Below, one piece after another: positions 9,214 through 21,385 of a DNA stretch of 64,000 nucleotides. Below the pieces are notes generated by a model. The model saw only the letters and a program-made list of their open reading frames with translations. It was not told where the DNA came from and searched no databases. This DNA is from Methanobacterium sp. UBA294 (GTDB lineage Archaea > Methanobacteriota > Methanobacteria > Methanobacteriales > Methanobacteriaceae): NCBI GenBank assembly GCA_002494495.1, contig DACB01000004.1:38710-102709 (forward strand), read 5' to 3'. The translations under genes were made by a program, and so were the position numbers. Numbering within the stretch: position 1 is the stretch's first letter; every line of letters starts with the position of its first letter.

Positions 9214-10503
9214 TTAACGCTTGGAAAGTAGTTCTTTTGCTGCTTCTTCAGCTTGATCTATAATAACTTTTTCATCCATTACCAGATTTCGATTCTGCAT
9301 TAATATCTGACCATTGCAGATAACTGTATCTACGTCTGCACCATTAGCAGAATAGACCAGATGGGAAATAGGATGCCTATATGGAGTTATATGGGGAGAT
9401 TTCATATTTATAAGGGCCAAATCTGCTTTCTTACCTTCTTCTATGGTTCCAATTTCTTTTTCTAATCCTAATGCTGTTGCTCCCCCTAATGTGGCCATAT
9501 AAAATACATCAGCAGCTTTTAAGACTGTAGGATCGAACTTGTTAACTTTCTGCTGTAAAGCTGCTATTTTCATCTCCTCCAGCATGTCCAGATTATTATT
9601 GGAAGCAGCTCCATCTGTACCTAAAGACAAATTAATTCCTTTATCCATCATTTTAGCTACAGGAGAGATTCCTGATGCCAGTTTCATATTACTCACTGGG
9701 TTATGGGATATATTAACTCCACTTTCTTTAATTATATCCATTTCATTATCAGATGGCCATACGGCATGAGCTGCTAATACATCATCATCTAGAAAGCCTA
9801 TATCATCGAGATATTCGAATGGCCGGGCATCGTAGGTGTCGATGATATTTTTAACTTCAAATTCGGTCTCACTGACATGGATATGAATGCGGATACCTAA
9901 CTGGCTGGCTTTTTTCCTCACCCAACTTAAAAGCTCTGTTGAACAGGTATGTGGTGCATGGGGGCCCAGTGAAACTTTTATCCGGCCCTCAGCCGTATTG
10001 TGGCATTTATCTATTATCCGCATGCTTTCCTTGTATTCTGCATTTCTTTTTTCTTCGTCACCCTGATCAATCATCCCATGGGATATATTTCCCCGGATAC
10101 CAGATTCATCAACTGCTCGGGCCACGTGATCCATGTAGAAGTACATGTCATTGAAGGTGGTGGTCCCTGATTTAATCATCTCTGCACAAGCTAGTTTTGC
10201 ACCTACATAACAGATATCTCCGTCTAAATTGGCTTCAGTAGGCCATATATGATCGTTTAACCACGTATCCAATACTAGATCATCAGCTAATCCCCTAAGA
10301 AGTGACATGGAGAGGTGGGTGTGGGTGTTGACAAGGCCGGGTATTAAAATTTTACCATCCCCATCTATGACTGTATCAGCTTCTTTAGAGCTTAAATTTT
10401 CTTCTATCCCGGTTATTCTATCATTTTCTATGAGTATTGAACCTTTTTTTATTTCATTTGCCATGATTTTGGTATTTTTTATTAGTATAGTTCTGGATTC
10501 CAT
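9214..10503 (-). CDS. dadD: 5'-deoxyadenosine / MTA / SAH deaminase
   Basis: An amidohydrolase of 429 residues with the metal and active-site pattern of the MTA/SAH deaminase group: T-H-T-H near residue 62, P-H-A-P-H-T, H-I-H-V-S-E-T-E, A-H-A-V-W and G-T-D-G-A-A-S-N-N. In methanogens this family acts as DadD, deaminating 5'-deoxyadenosine from radical-SAM enzymes, as well as S-adenosylhomocysteine and methylthioadenosine. The preference among these cannot be read here. The length is typical, and it is followed by the HAD gene on the same strand. Confidence 0.88.
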   Translation of the reverse strand: MESRTILIKNTKIMANEIKKGSILIENDRITGIEENLSSKEADTVIDGDGKILIPGLVNTHTHLSMSLLRGLADDLVLDTWLNDHIWPTEANLDGDICYVGAKLACAEMIKSGTTTFNDMYFYMDHVARAVDESGIRGNISHGMIDQGDEEKRNAEYKESMRIIDKCHNTAEGRIKVSLGPHAPHTCSTELLSWVRKKASQLGIRIHIHVSETEFEVKNIIDTYDARPFEYLDDIGFLDDDVLAAHAVWPSDNEMDIIKESGVNISHNPVSNMKLASGISPVAKMMDKGINLSLGTDGAASNNNLDMLEEMKIAALQQKVNKFDPTVLKAADVFYMATLGGATALGLEKEIGTIEEGKKADLALINMKSPHITPYRHPISHLVYSANGADVDTVICNGQILMQNRNLVMDEKVIIDQAEEAAKELLSKR

Positions 10504-10589
10504 GGGATCAACTTATGTTAATTTTTATAATCAGTACAATTCTTACTTAATTAATTAATAGACCATAAGATAATTATTTTTATAAGAGG

Positions 10590-10939
10590 AATCTGTATGG
10601 AAAAGAATCATTTATATTACTGGTGCCAGATGAACCAGGTGCACTGCACATGGCATCCGGATCGCTGAACAGCAGCCAATTGCCTGATAAATTTTCAGAA
10701 TCTGAGTAATGAAAGGAAGAGGTTCATCTACTGGCTAAAAACCTGATGACATCTGTTAACGCAGATGATAAACAGGCCACCAAAGAAATAGAAACACAAG
10801 TAGAAGTATTAAATGACTTAGACAAAGAATTATGAAGCAAAAATAGAAAATACTTGATATTTGGGGGTCATGGCACTATTCCTTTACATTCTGGCGATAT
10901 CTAGAAACATTTGGTGATACTGAACATTATAAACCCTGA
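10590..10939 (+). pseudogene. Decayed ORF fragments upstream of hisG
   Basis: The 505-base gap before hisG has no intact ORF but holds protein-like fragments. In the frame of 10599, a run reads F-I-L-L-V-P-D-E-P-G-A-L-H and continues to two successive stop codons (10705-10713). The same frame reopens as E-E-V-H-L-L-A-K-N-L-M up to a stop at 10833. Another frame at 10856-10939 reads W-H-Y-S-F-T-F-W-R-Y-L-E-T-F-G. The first piece resembles the opening strand of ACT domains. I read this as one or more genes broken by stops and frameshifts. The rest of the gap is AT-rich, with the hisG ribosome site (GGAG) near 10995. Confidence 0.35.
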
Positions 10940-11008
10940 AATCAAAAAGATAATTTTAATCAAACTTACATTTAAACTTAAAATTAAAAAAACATGGAGA
11001 GTAAATAA

Positions 11009-11869
11009 ATGCAGATAAAAATCGCCCTCCCATCCAAGGGACGCATCAGCGACCCATCCGTGAAACTGCTCGAAAGGGCAGGCATCGGTTTAAAGGACAA
11101 CACTAACCGAAAACTCTTTTCAGAAACTCATGACCAAGAGATATGTGTAATGTTCACCAGGGCAGCAGATATTCCTGAATTTGTAGCCGACGGAGCTGCA
11201 GACATTGGAATTACTGGACTGGATTTAATTGAAGAGAATGATGCTGACGTGGAGATCCTGGAAGACCTCAATTTCGGACGGGCCAATCTGGTTCTGGCCT
11301 CACCAGAAGAATCACCCATCAACAGCCTCAAAGAGATAAAACCAGGTTCGGTGGTTGCTACTGAATTTCCAAATTTAACTGGAAAATACCTGAAATCAAA
11401 AGGTATCTCAGTTAAGGTAGTGGAACTAAGCGGTTCAACTGAGATAGCACCTTTCATTGGAGTGGCGGACATCGTGGCAGATATTACCAGCACAGGCACA
11501 ACTCTCAAGATGAACCATCTTAAGATTATAGACATCATCCTGGAAAGCAGCATAAAGCTCATTGCCAATAAAAATAGCTTCCAAGAAAATAAGGATAAAA
11601 TAGAAGCCATTAGAACTGGAATCAAAGGAGTTCTGGATGCTGAGGGTAAAAAACTGGTGATGATGAACGTAGCTAAAGAACACCTTGACCAGATTAAACA
11701 AGCAATGCCCGGACTCAACGGACCAACCGTATCCAACGTACTATCAAACGAAGGTATAATGGCCGTTCATGCTGTGGTTGATGAAAAAGATGTGTTCAAC
11801 CTGGTAAATAAACTAAAAATTATTGGGGCCCGGGATATCCTGGTGGTACCCATCGAGAGAATAATTTAA
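11009..11869 (+). CDS. hisG: ATP phosphoribosyltransferase, long form HisG
   Basis: First enzyme of histidine synthesis, joining ATP and PRPP. At 286 residues it is the long form that needs no HisZ: a periplasmic-binding-protein-like catalytic pair of domains followed by a C-terminal ACT-like regulatory domain (about residues 212-286), where histidine feedback acts in this family. The PRPP-binding stretch G-V-A-D-I-V-A-D-I-T-S-T-G-T-T is intact near residue 150. ATGGAGAG lies upstream of the ATG. A FAH-family gene follows after 25 bases. Confidence 0.95.
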   Translation: MQIKIALPSKGRISDPSVKLLERAGIGLKDNTNRKLFSETHDQEICVMFTRAADIPEFVADGAADIGITGLDLIEENDADVEILEDLNFGRANLVLASPEESPINSLKEIKPGSVVATEFPNLTGKYLKSKGISVKVVELSGSTEIAPFIGVADIVADITSTGTTLKMNHLKIIDIILESSIKLIANKNSFQENKDKIEAIRTGIKGVLDAEGKKLVMMNVAKEHLDQIKQAMPGLNGPTVSNVLSNEGIMAVHAVVDEKDVFNLVNKLKIIGARDILVVPIERII

Positions 11870-11894
11870 AATTATAGATAACGGGGCTTTTTAG

Positions 11895-12680
11895 ATGAAA
11901 TTAATTCGTTTTAATCGAGGAAATATTGAAAAACAGGGTGTCCTAGTTGATGGAGGTGTAAAAGAATTGTCATGTTCCATCACCCATGCCCTGGCAGCAT
12001 GGGATATCCAACAATTCATGGAAAAGGGAGAAACCTACGATTTAAATAAAGTAAAAATCAAATCACCAGTTAAACCATCCAAGGTGGTCTGTATTGGCCT
12101 GAATTATCGAGATCATGCCCGGGAGTTGAACATGGAAATACCTGATGAACCAATCATCTTCATCAAACCGCCCACAGGTGTTATCGGGCATTTAGACCCC
12201 ATAATTTATCCTCCATCTTCCAATGAGGTGGATTATGAGGTAGAATTAGCAGTGGTAATTTCTAAAGAAGCCTATTTCGTGAGAGAAAAGGATGCAGAAC
12301 AATGCATAGGCGGCTACACCACCCTGAATGATGTTACCGCCCGAGATCTCCAGAGGAAAGATACGCAATGGACCCGTGCAAAGAGTTTCGACACCTTCTG
12401 CCCTATTGGACCATGCATCGAAACCCAATTTGACCCTCGAAATCATAAGATATCCTTAAAACTCAATGGCGAAGTTAAACAGGATTCAAACACTAAAAAT
12501 ATGATATTCAGCCCAGGGAAATTGGTTAGTTTTATATCCAATATTATGACCCTGTACCCTGGTGATGTGATAGCAACCGGCACTCCACCAGGCGTAGGTC
12601 CCATGAAAGTGGGTGATGTGGTTGAAGCAGAGATTGAAGGTGTTGGTGTACTTAGAAATTATGTAAAAAATTTTAAATGA
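11895..12680 (+). CDS. Fumarylacetoacetate hydrolase family protein
   Basis: A 261-residue FAH-fold protein. After a short N-terminal domain it has V-C-I-G-L-N-Y-R-D-H-A, the D-Y-E-V-E-L-A-V-V metal-binding acidic pair, G-Y-T-T-L-N-D-V-T-A-R-D-L-Q and the terminal G-D-V-I-A-T-G-T-P-P-G-V-G. Family members cleave or tautomerise 3-oxo acids (oxaloacetate decarboxylase, acylpyruvase, OHED hydratase types); the substrate here is not evident. Archaea without aromatic degradation keep such genes, so a housekeeping role such as oxaloacetate or acylpyruvate clean-up is likely. It is close behind hisG and likely co-transcribed. Confidence 0.85.
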   Translation: MKLIRFNRGNIEKQGVLVDGGVKELSCSITHALAAWDIQQFMEKGETYDLNKVKIKSPVKPSKVVCIGLNYRDHARELNMEIPDEPIIFIKPPTGVIGHLDPIIYPPSSNEVDYEVELAVVISKEAYFVREKDAEQCIGGYTTLNDVTARDLQRKDTQWTRAKSFDTFCPIGPCIETQFDPRNHKISLKLNGEVKQDSNTKNMIFSPGKLVSFISNIMTLYPGDVIATGTPPGVGPMKVGDVVEAEIEGVGVLRNYVKNFK

Positions 12681-12828
12681 ATAAATCAGGTATCTTCTTA
12701 TTTTCCAATCCCATTCCTTGTTACAGCTAGAATAACTGCTTTATTATTTTTTGTTGTCAATTTGATTGGCATCTACCACCTTCTATTTAAGTTTGGCTTT
12801 CTTAAAATTTGCAATGTTAAAATAATAT

Positions 12829-15684
<2,856 letters not shown>

Positions 15685-15764
15685 TTAATCACCGTTAAAA
15701 TTAGATAGATTATGTCTGTAAATATGATTTTATTAATTTTAGCTTTAATTATTATTTTATGATA

Positions 15765-16079
15765 TTATTTTTCTAGTTCATCTTCCATCCACTGCAGGTA
15801 ACCCTCTGAACCCTTTTTAACTTCCAGTTGGAGTATGCATGGTGTTTCGTAGCTATGTATTTCTTCCACCCGTTTTATAACCTGGTCTACTTTATATGTT
15901 CTGGTCTTGGCTATTAATATCGACTCTTCATCTTCTTCAATTTCGCCTTTCCATAGATATAAGGAGTTAATATGAGGAATTATATTGATGCATGCTACTA
16001 ATTTTTCATTAAGTAGTGTAATTGCTATTTTTTTAGATTCTGATGCTTCAGATGTAGTTATATATATTATGGAATACAC
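15765..16079 (-). CDS. cutA: Divalent-cation tolerance protein CutA
   Basis: A 104-residue CutA1-family trimeric protein with the typical core: an N-terminal strand, L-V-A-C-I-N-I, an S-L-Y-x-W-K-G segment, T-x-x-Y-K-V-D and S-Y-E-T-P-C-I-L. The family is linked to copper tolerance and signalling, though its true role is unsettled. It begins one base after the stop of nadE and is therefore translated from the same message. Confidence 0.92.
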   Translation of the reverse strand: MYSIIYITTSEASESKKIAITLLNEKLVACINIIPHINSLYLWKGEIEEDEESILIAKTRTYKVDQVIKRVEEIHSYETPCILQLEVKKGSEGYLQWMEDELEK

Positions 16080-16080
16080 T

Positions 16081-16893
16081 TCAATTCCTCCTTATTTTTG
16101 GTAGAGGTGGTGGTACCAGCTTGTGTTCAGCGGATATTATCAGGGACATGACCCTTAAAACCTCCTCTTCGGGTATGTCTAGCTTGATTGCTATCTGATG
16201 GGGCAGTAATTTCTCATCTTCCAGTAGATACAAAATTTCATCCAGTAACTCATAGGTTATTCCCAGTTCATCTTCATCGGTTTGTCCGTGCCATAGTCCT
16301 GCAGCGGGCGGTTTGTTCAGTATATTTATGGGAATACTCAGGTGTATACCTATTTTTTGGACGTCTGTTTTATATAAATCACCAAGGGGATTTAAATCAA
16401 CTCCACCATCCCCATATTTGGTGAAATATCCCACCAATAGTTCACTTTTATTTCCAGTACCCAAGACTAGTCGGTTCATTGCATTGGCATGGTAATATAG
16501 GATCATCATCCTTGCTCTGGCAATTAAGTTCGCCTGTGCAATTTTATATTTTTCATCGGATGCTGTATCAACTTTTAAGGCACCGATCCTTTGGATTATA
16601 TTGTCAACAGGGATTATCTTCTTTTTTATCCCCAATACCTCAGCAACTGACAGGGCATCATGCATATCATCGGCTGAAGAGGTTTGACTGGGCATTATGA
16701 GTCCCAGAATTTTCTCCCTACTTACTGATTGAGCCGCGATAAAGGTCACTACAGATGAGTCTATCCCCCCACTTAAGCCAACTACCAGCCCATCTGATTT
16801 GGATTTTTCAAGCACATCTTTAATGAATCCAGAAATAATATCTACTGTTTTTTTTGGATCAACATTGGATAGAATTGTCTTGTCATTGGACAT
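16081..16893 (-). CDS. nadE: NH3-dependent NAD+ synthetase
   Basis: Final step of NAD synthesis, amidating deaminoNAD with ammonia and ATP. It has 270 residues, the N-type pyrophosphatase P-loop S-G-G-I-D-S-S-V near residue 42, and G-T-G-N-K-S-E-L-L-V-G-Y-F-T-K-Y-G-D-G for substrate binding. There is no glutaminase domain, so ammonia is the nitrogen source, as usual in methanogens. cutA follows one base later. A palindrome about 37 bases before the start may be regulatory. Confidence 0.95.
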   Translation of the reverse strand: MSNDKTILSNVDPKKTVDIISGFIKDVLEKSKSDGLVVGLSGGIDSSVVTFIAAQSVSREKILGLIMPSQTSSADDMHDALSVAEVLGIKKKIIPVDNIIQRIGALKVDTASDEKYKIAQANLIARARMMILYYHANAMNRLVLGTGNKSELLVGYFTKYGDGGVDLNPLGDLYKTDVQKIGIHLSIPINILNKPPAAGLWHGQTDEDELGITYELLDEILYLLEDEKLLPHQIAIKLDIPEEEVLRVMSLIISAEHKLVPPPLPKIRRN

Positions 16894-16929
16894 TCTGTTT
16901 CCTTCCTATCATTGATAATTATTCTGTAA

Positions 16930-16951
16930 ATCAGGATTCATTAATCCTGAT
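16930..16951. promoter_or_regulatory. Perfect 9-bp inverted repeat between nadE and arsA
   Basis: The arms ATCAGGATT and AATCCTGAT are exact complements separated by CATT. It lies 37 bases upstream of the nadE start in the gap between the divergent genes nadE and arsA. It could be an operator for a dimeric repressor or a stem-loop in the nadE leader. The rest of the gap (16952-17187) is AT-rich with a GGAGG site before arsA. Confidence 0.45.
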
Positions 16952-17187
16952 ATTTCAGATAGTGGATGATGATGAGTTATAGTTTATATTAAATAATTGA
17001 TGTTAATTATATTATATACATAATTTATAAGCAGGTTTTTAGTTACTTAATATGACTCTAAAATTATTGATGGGAAGATTTTATTCCGATTTTAAAATCC
17101 CCTGATTCAAATTTTTTTACGTCATTTGCATTACTAGGATGAATAATAATTTAAATAAAAATTTAATTAACATGGAGGAATTAAAAA

Positions 17188-18186
17188 ATGGCATTTAAGG
17201 ATCTTTTTAAGTTCAAAAAAGGTAAAACAACGTTCGTTTTTATTGGAGGTAAAGGTGGAGTTGGAAAAACCACCGTCTCAGCAGCTACAGCCTTATGGTT
17301 CTCCAGACAAGGTAAAAAAACACTCATCATATCCACCGACCCTGCTCATTCACTTTCCGACTCTTATGAAAGAAACATTGGATACAATCCCACACCTATA
17401 GCAGAAAACCTGGAGGCATTGGAAATTGACCCGGATATGGCCATGAAGGAATACCAGGCTAAGATGAAGGAGCAACAGGCACTTAACCCCGCTATGGGCA
17501 TGGATATGGGTATGATGCAGGACCAAATGGACATGGCTTCCATGTCCCCAGGTATTGATGAAGCAGCTGCCTTCGATAAGTTTCTCCAGTACATGACTAC
17601 CGATGAATATGATATCATTATCTTCGACACGGCACCCACAGGCCATACTTTAAGACTTTTATCCTTCCCAGAAATGATGGACTCATGGGTGGGTAAGATG
17701 ATTAAAGTCCGACGCCAGGTGGGTAGTATGGCCAAGGCCTTTAAAAATATCATGCCATTCATGGGAGATGAGGAAGAGGAAGATCGCGCCTTAGAAGACA
17801 TGGAACAAACCAAAAAACAAATAAGGGAAGCACGAGGCATAATGGCCGATCCTGAAAGAACTACATTTAAAGCAGTGATTATCCCGGAAGAGATGTCCAT
17901 CTACGAATCGGAAAGGGCTATGGAAGCTCTTAAAAAGAACAATATGTTAACTGATGGGGTTATTGTAAACCAGATCCAGCCAGAGGAAGCTGACTGTGAT
18001 TTCTGTAAAGCCAGGAGAGAAATTCAGGAAAAACGTCTGCAGATGATTAAGGAGAAATTTGGTAATCAGGTAATCGCTGAAATACCCCTAATGGACCGTG
18101 AAGTTAAAGGAATTGACGATCTAAAAAAGATCGGTGAAATTCTATATGGCAATGAAAATAAAGCCCCAATTGCTTTAGAGGGTTAA
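17188..18186 (+). CDS. ArsA/Get3-family ATPase (TRC40)
   Basis: A single-domain ArsA-type ATPase of 332 residues. The deviant P-loop G-G-K-G-G-V-G-K-T-T spans residues 20-29, with D-P-A-H-S-L-S as switch I and D-T-A-P-T-G-H-T-L-R as switch II. A Met-rich stretch (about 103-126) matches the hydrophobic groove region of Get3, and C-D-F-C near residue 270 may bind zinc between subunits. These traits favour tail-anchored membrane protein delivery over arsenite efflux; no arsenic genes are nearby. GGAGG precedes the start. Confidence 0.9.
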   Translation: MAFKDLFKFKKGKTTFVFIGGKGGVGKTTVSAATALWFSRQGKKTLIISTDPAHSLSDSYERNIGYNPTPIAENLEALEIDPDMAMKEYQAKMKEQQALNPAMGMDMGMMQDQMDMASMSPGIDEAAAFDKFLQYMTTDEYDIIIFDTAPTGHTLRLLSFPEMMDSWVGKMIKVRRQVGSMAKAFKNIMPFMGDEEEEDRALEDMEQTKKQIREARGIMADPERTTFKAVIIPEEMSIYESERAMEALKKNNMLTDGVIVNQIQPEEADCDFCKARREIQEKRLQMIKEKFGNQVIAEIPLMDREVKGIDDLKKIGEILYGNENKAPIALEG

Positions 18187-18255
18187 TATTCTATTCTTTA
18201 AAGCCAAATATTATTGTTTTTTTAATTTTTTATCTTATTCCAAAATTCCCGATAT

Positions 18256-18498
18256 TTACTCACTGATATTATCCGGAGATAGATACCCATAACTATCCAC
18301 CAGTTCCTTAAATTCATCTGCATCAGAAACACTATTTAAGGCCTTTTCTATGTCTTGAAGGATGCTGATATTCCTAAATTTCTCCTCAACATCAGAGTAA
18401 TCCTTTTTTAAAAGGATTTCCACCGCCACGTTTTCATCCTCAATTGAACATATTTTTCTACCAGCCTCATCTTCAGAAAATTTGCAGGTTGCTGCCAT
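18256..18498 (-). CDS. Small acidic protein of unknown function
   Basis: An 80-residue acidic protein whose function I do not recognise. The start at 18498 is chosen because GGGGGTG sits six bases upstream; an ATG 15 bases earlier overlaps that site. It has two cysteines near the N-terminus and a Glu/Asp-rich, probably helical remainder, with no membrane segment. It lies convergent to arsA and before trkH on the same strand. Confidence 0.6.
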   Translation of the reverse strand: MAATCKFSEDEAGRKICSIEDENVAVEILLKKDYSDVEEKFRNISILQDIEKALNSVSDADEFKELVDSYGYLSPDNISE

Positions 18499-18617
18499 GA
18501 TTAACACCCCCATATCACTTAATGTGATTTATTTTGTACTTGAAGTGAATGTCTAATCCTGTCTTTGTTCCTATTTAAATTTACTATGATAAAAAGGAAT
18601 CCCTAATATTATTTTTT

Positions 18618-20105
18618 TCAACGTTTTCTAGGGTCATTGTTAATTATGATGGTAAATAAAAGCAGTACCGGCCATATCTCAAGCCGACCCACCCAAAAAT
18701 CAATTATAAAGACAATTTTGACCACAACTGGTGAAGAATAGGTTACCAATCCATCGGCAAGCCCTACATTGCTCAATGCTGATGCTACTTCAAATAATAC
18801 TTGTGCTACATTTTGATAGTAAATTAAGACGATTATAACACTTATTAAATATACAAGAAGGTAAACAAATACAAACAATCCAGTTAACCTTAGTATATCA
18901 TCAGTAACCCACAAATCCCTGACATGATGTATTTTATGTGATATTATGGCCTTGCTGGGGACTAATAGTTGTTTTACTTGCCACCATGCCCCTTTTACAA
19001 GTATCCCTATTCTTAACCATTTTATACCACCACCAGTTGAACAAGCTCCTGCACCTATAATCATCAGTATAGTCAATACGAAAATTCCCAACCCCGTCCA
19101 TTTCTGTGTTATTTCGGCCGGCATTGCTGTCTGAAGGCCGGTAGTAGTTAAAGCCGATACCACTTGAAAAACTGAGTATCTCAAAGAAAGTAACATGTCA
19201 TGCCCATAATAAGAGGTGTTGTAAAGGAACCCAGCCACTATCAATGTTCCTATTATTAGGAGGGGATAGGCAACTTTAGTTTCTATATCTTTAAAATACT
19301 CCTTCCAATTCCCTTTTAAGATGGTATAGTGTAATGCGAAGTTTGTTCCACCGATGATCATAACCACTATGGCAACAAATTCAATCCAAGCATTATGGTA
19401 AAAAAAGATACTCTCATTTCCTAATGCAAATCCTCCAGTAGAAAGAGCGGAAAATGTGTAAAAAACCGAATCAAATAGGGGCATACCAGCCAAAATAAAT
19501 AATACTACAGATATAGCAGTATATAATGAGTAAATATAGAGTATTATTCTAGTTGTATGTCTTATACTGGGTGTTATCCGTTCATCACGTCCTTCCGCAG
19601 CGTACATCCTCATTATATTTATAGATGGAGAAGTCAATATGGTTAAAACCAATACAATTATCCCTATACCTCCGAGCCACTGAGTAAAACCCCGCCAGAA
19701 CTGCATCGCGTACGGTACCGCTTCTAAATTAGGATACATAGTGAAACCAGTAGTAGTGAAACCCGACATAGCCTCGAAATAACTATCCCAATAAGGAAGT
19801 TGCCCTGAAAGATAGTAAGGAAGAGCTGCTAAAGCACATCCTATAAGCCAGATAACAGCGGCAAATATCATGGCGCTCTTAAGAGAAAGCTCAGTCTTAT
19901 TTTTATAATATTGATAAAGAGGTACTCCAATTAAAAGGCTTATAATAGTAGAATAAACAAAAGGAATTATTAACTGATGCTCATTATAGATTAATGCAAT
20001 TATAATGGGTATGAGCATGATCAGCCCTAAAAGAATGCAAATATATCCTGTATAATAGAAAATTGAATATATTTCGCCACGACTCAGTTTATTTACTGAA
20101 TGCAT
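18618..20105 (-). CDS. trkH: TrkH-family potassium uptake protein
   Basis: Membrane subunit of a Trk/Ktr potassium system, about 495 residues with roughly ten membrane helices and four pore-loop repeats. The filter-like segments are T-T-T-G-F-T near residue 125, S-T-G-G-F-A, T-T-G-L-Q and an A-L-S-N-V-G near the C-terminus; A-C-S-T-G-G-G-I-K is also typical. The ATG at 20105 is preferred over a TTG six codons earlier. Its usual regulatory partner TrkA is present just upstream only as a collapsed remnant, so this channel must use another TrkA or work without one. Confidence 0.92.
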   Translation of the reverse strand: MHSVNKLSRGEIYSIFYYTGYICILLGLIMLIPIIIALIYNEHQLIIPFVYSTIISLLIGVPLYQYYKNKTELSLKSAMIFAAVIWLIGCALAALPYYLSGQLPYWDSYFEAMSGFTTTGFTMYPNLEAVPYAMQFWRGFTQWLGGIGIIVLVLTILTSPSINIMRMYAAEGRDERITPSIRHTTRIILYIYSLYTAISVVLFILAGMPLFDSVFYTFSALSTGGFALGNESIFFYHNAWIEFVAIVVMIIGGTNFALHYTILKGNWKEYFKDIETKVAYPLLIIGTLIVAGFLYNTSYYGHDMLLSLRYSVFQVVSALTTTGLQTAMPAEITQKWTGLGIFVLTILMIIGAGACSTGGGIKWLRIGILVKGAWWQVKQLLVPSKAIISHKIHHVRDLWVTDDILRLTGLFVFVYLLVYLISVIIVLIYYQNVAQVLFEVASALSNVGLADGLVTYSSPVVVKIVFIIDFWVGRLEIWPVLLLFTIIINNDPRKR

Positions 20106-20131
20106 TTGATCACGACCTACCAATAATTTTT

Positions 20132-20339
20132 CTACTCTTTAATTGCATCTATTTTAACTAGCACAGAAAATTTAGAACCATTATTTAAAATTGTCGTATC
20201 ATCAGGGAGTGAATCAAATTCAAGGCTTCACTACATAATTATCATTACTTTCTATTATAGTAAAATCATGCACATCAGAAATTAAAAAAGAGGCAAGATT
20301 CAACCCTATTCCTCCAACACCTACAATAACCACGTACAT
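20132..20339 (-). pseudogene. trkA: trkA remnant with large internal deletion
   Basis: Reading leftward from the ATG at 20339, 38 codons give a TrkA Rossmann start: M-Y-V-V-I-V-G-V-G-G-I-G-L-N-L-A-S-F-L, then an H-D-F-T-I-I-E strand and a stop. In another frame the next 30 codons, ending at 20132, read P-D-D-T-T-I-L-N-N-G-S-K-F-S-V-L-V-K, which is the closing part of a TrkA_C (RCK C-terminal) domain. So both ends of a roughly 215-codon trkA gene are left and the middle is gone. It sits directly before trkH on the same strand, the expected place for trkA. Confidence 0.75.
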
Positions 20340-20638
20340 TAAATTACCTTCCAATAATTAACCTTTTAATAATTTTCTGGCTAAAAAATAGAATTGATAA
20401 AGTAAAAAAATAATATATGGTTAGGTATCTATTAACTATTTTTTTTAACCTATATTAATAGATCAAATAAGTATTTATAATTATCGTCGGAAATTTTTAA
20501 AATTTTTTCCGGTTTATAATAAACAGAGTTAAAAAATAAACTTTCTTTCGATGATGTATATATTGAAAAATAGGAATTCTGATTTATTAATTTTACAATT
20601 GCATTTTCAATCCTGAATTGAATAAAAAAAATTTTTTA
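20340..20638. other. AT-rich gap with inverted repeats
   Basis: No gene is seen between the trkA remnant and cbiE. The stretch holds an inverted repeat, ATCTATTAA (20427-20435) with TTAATAGAT (20455-20463), whose loop contains a T8 run, and an imperfect CGGAAA...TTTCCG palindrome at 20488-20511. These may be termination or promoter elements of the former trkA-trkH operon. Confidence 0.35.
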
Positions 20639-21262
20639 TTAAAAAATGACCATCACGCACATATAACTGAAATCTTCACCTAATACGTCACTAAGGGTCA
20701 TCTCCACTATCCTTTCATGGGTATAGCTGAGTTTTTCACAGACAGCTACTTTTCTATGGGAATCAACACCGTTATTCAATAAATATTTGGCGGTTTCATT
20801 AACATTAAAATTAGGAAGTACCATTGTGGGCTTTCCATTGTCAAGCAGTTCCAGTAATTTGGAAGAATCCCCTTTACCATGTAATGTTATTAAATTTGCT
20901 TCATCCCATGGTATCAGGAGTTTAGCTGCGCATAGCTGGATGGAACTAATCCCAGGAACAACTTCAACTTCAATTGATTCCGATAAATCTAAAACTGGTT
21001 TTAAAACTCCAGAAAATCCAGGGTCTCCTGTTGAAAGTAATGCTACTGATCTGCCTCTTTTAACTTCACCTATAGCTTGTTTAAAGGAGTTTTCCATATT
21101 TTTGCTGTCCAAAATGATTTTTTCTGCCCTAATTTCTGGGAATAATTTGAGGGCCCTTTTACTTCCTATCAGCACTTCCACTGAACTGGTGACTTTTTGG
21201 GCTCTAAAGGTCAGATATTCTGCTGAACCCGGGCCTATACCCACAATATAAAGTTTGGACAT
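20639..21262 (-). CDS. cbiE: Cobalt-precorrin-7 (C5)-methyltransferase CbiE
   Basis: A tetrapyrrole methyltransferase of 207 residues acting in the anaerobic corrin ring pathway. The SAM fold opens with V-G-I-G-P-G-S-A-E-Y-L-T and continues with L-L-S-T-G-D-P-G-F-S-G and V-V-P-G-I-S-S-I-Q-L. Methanogens need corrinoids for the Mtr and methyltransfer proteins. CbiT, its usual partner, is not adjacent. Confidence 0.88.
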   Translation of the reverse strand: MSKLYIVGIGPGSAEYLTFRAQKVTSSVEVLIGSKRALKLFPEIRAEKIILDSKNMENSFKQAIGEVKRGRSVALLSTGDPGFSGVLKPVLDLSESIEVEVVPGISSIQLCAAKLLIPWDEANLITLHGKGDSSKLLELLDNGKPTMVLPNFNVNETAKYLLNNGVDSHRKVAVCEKLSYTHERIVEMTLSDVLGEDFSYMCVMVIF

Positions 21263-21385
21263 TATTAAACTCCTTAGTTTATTATTAAAAGGTAAATGGT
21301 TTATAATTTTTCTTCTACCTATTTATTTAATAAAATTCAAATAAAAATATTGACTAAAAAAAACTCTTTATTCAAGTGATTAATA

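Noticed and set aside
11128..11736. A 202-codon ORF opposite hisG
   Set aside because: It is antisense to an intact conserved enzyme and its composition (Ser/Leu/Ile-rich) is the usual shadow of such genes.
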